From NCBI GenBank assembly GCA_002727895.1, contig PBUO01000002.1, positions 3,173 to 9,787 of the forward strand: 6,615 bases of DNA, read 5' to 3'. Source of the stretch: Acidimicrobiaceae bacterium (GTDB lineage: Bacteria; Actinomycetota; Acidimicrobiia; Acidimicrobiales; MedAcidi-G1). Of this stretch, positions 6,201 through 6,615 are shown piece by piece. Under the pieces are notes generated by a model that was given only the letters and a program-made list of their open reading frames with translations, was not told the DNA's origin and did not search any database. The translations under genes were made by a program, and so were the position numbers. Within the stretch, counting starts at the first letter, position 1, and every line of letters begins with the position of its first letter.

Positions 6201-6206
6201 GAGAGG
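6201..6206 (+). promoter_or_regulatory. Shine-Dalgarno that fixes the TTG start of the PuuD-type gene
   Basis: GAGAGG lies 8 nt before TTG (6215-6217). No ATG, GTG or other TTG occurs in this frame between the upstream stop at 6146-6148 and this codon. The family's N-terminal RPLIGITG follows at once, so TTG is the start best supported. Confidence 0.75.
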
Positions 6207-6214
6207 ACGGGAAC

Positions 6215-6615
6215 TTGGAACGACCCCTGATCGGGATCACCGGCCGCCGCGTCCGCGGCGACAAACTCGTGGGCAACCTTGATGTCCTGGCCCACATGCC
6301 AGTCGACGTCCACTACGCCAGCTACGGGCACGGGGTCCTTGAGGCTGGAGGCATCCCGGTCCACCTTCCTCTAGACGTCGACCCGAGAGACCTGATTCCC
6401 CGCCTCGATGGCGTCCTACTAACCGGCGGTGCCGACGTCGATCCGTCCCGTTACGGCCGGCCGGCGACCACGGATGCCTTTCCCCCAGAGTTGGAACGGG
6501 ACGCCCACGAGTGCGCTGTTCTCGACGCCGCGTACACCTGGCGAAAGCCGGTCGCCGGCATCTGCCGGGGACTGCAGGTCGTCAACGTCCACGCCGGTGG
6601 AACGCTCCATCAAGA
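6215..6615 (+). CDS. Class I glutamine amidotransferase, gamma-glutamyl-GABA hydrolase (PuuD) type, 3'-truncated by window
   Basis: PuuD-type enzymes hydrolyse the gamma-glutamyl amide bond of gamma-glutamyl-GABA or related compounds, freeing glutamate and the amine product. The visible 133 codons show ERPLIGITGRR at the N-terminus, DGVLLTGGADVDPSRYG (65-81) with the family's DVDP signature, and VAGICRGLQVVNVHAGGTL (113-131) holding the nucleophile Cys117. The His and Glu of the triad lie beyond the right edge. The start is an unusual TTG, set by GAGAGG 8 nt before it; no other start codon fits. The gene diverges from the GntR regulator and the GS-like operon, so it is probably co-regulated and supplies the de-glutamylation step for the product of the GS-like ligase. 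The family is very sure; the actual amide is unknown, and an amidotransferase-like partner role as in aniline clusters (TdnT/AtdA2) is an alternative. Confidence 0.92.
   Translation, partial: MERPLIGITGRRVRGDKLVGNLDVLAHMPVDVHYASYGHGVLEAGGIPVHLPLDVDPRDLIPRLDGVLLTGGADVDPSRYGRPATTDAFPPELERDAHECAVLDAAYTWRKPVAGICRGLQVVNVHAGGTLHQ

Noticed and set aside
6158..6364. 68-codon minus-strand open frame in the start of the PuuD-type gene
   Set aside because: It is antisense to a strongly recognised plus-strand protein and overlaps the divergent promoter region.
1..6615. Mobile elements, CRISPR arrays, tRNA or rRNA genes
   Set aside because: I found no transposase-like frames, terminal repeats, spaced direct repeats or RNA gene signatures; the window is tightly packed with metabolic genes.

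Overview
This is a high-GC window from a bacterium, most likely an actinomycete (Actinomycetota). Dense same-strand gene packing, TTG and GTG starts, and a P450 next to its own small ferredoxin suggest this; an Acidimicrobiia-like or mycobacterial relative is a guess. The window is almost entirely one catabolic operon on the minus strand plus one divergent plus-strand gene.

Read in transcription order from right to left, the minus-strand operon holds: a GntR/FadR-type regulator (6080-5286), an acyl-CoA dehydrogenase (5289-4108), a zinc alcohol dehydrogenase (4076-3093), a glutamine-synthetase-like gamma-glutamyl-amine ligase (3030-1672), a cytochrome P450 (1636-374), a single-cluster ferredoxin (374-153), and the first 42 codons of another protein that runs off the left edge (126-1). 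Gaps are 62 nt or less and two junctions overlap by 4 and 1 nt. No terminator is visible inside. Diverging from the regulator, and running off the right edge, is a class I glutamine amidotransferase of the gamma-glutamyl-GABA hydrolase (PuuD) type starting at a TTG at 6215. The 134-bp divergent intergenic region carries a 15-bp inverted repeat (6146-6160) that is a good candidate operator.

The combination suggests a gamma-glutamylation route for an amine. The GS-like ligase would cap an amine with glutamate, the oxidative enzymes (P450 with ferredoxin, alcohol dehydrogenase, acyl-CoA dehydrogenase) would degrade the carbon skeleton, and the PuuD-type hydrolase would remove the glutamyl cap. 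The ends match the Puu putrescine pathway, but the usual middle (PuuB oxidase, PuuC aldehyde dehydrogenase) is not in view and oxygenase and acyl-CoA chemistry stands in its place. The closest precedents I recall are mycobacterial piperidine/morpholine P450 clusters with a GS-like gene, and aniline/isopropylamine clusters with GS-like and amidotransferase-like genes. The substrate cannot be read from the sequence.

Three enzymes have informative departures from textbook family members. The acyl-CoA dehydrogenase has its probable catalytic glutamate at the isovaleryl-CoA-dehydrogenase position. The alcohol dehydrogenase lacks about ten residues before its structural-zinc lobe. The GS-like ligase has Phe where ammonia-using glutamine synthetases have the ammonium-site glutamate.
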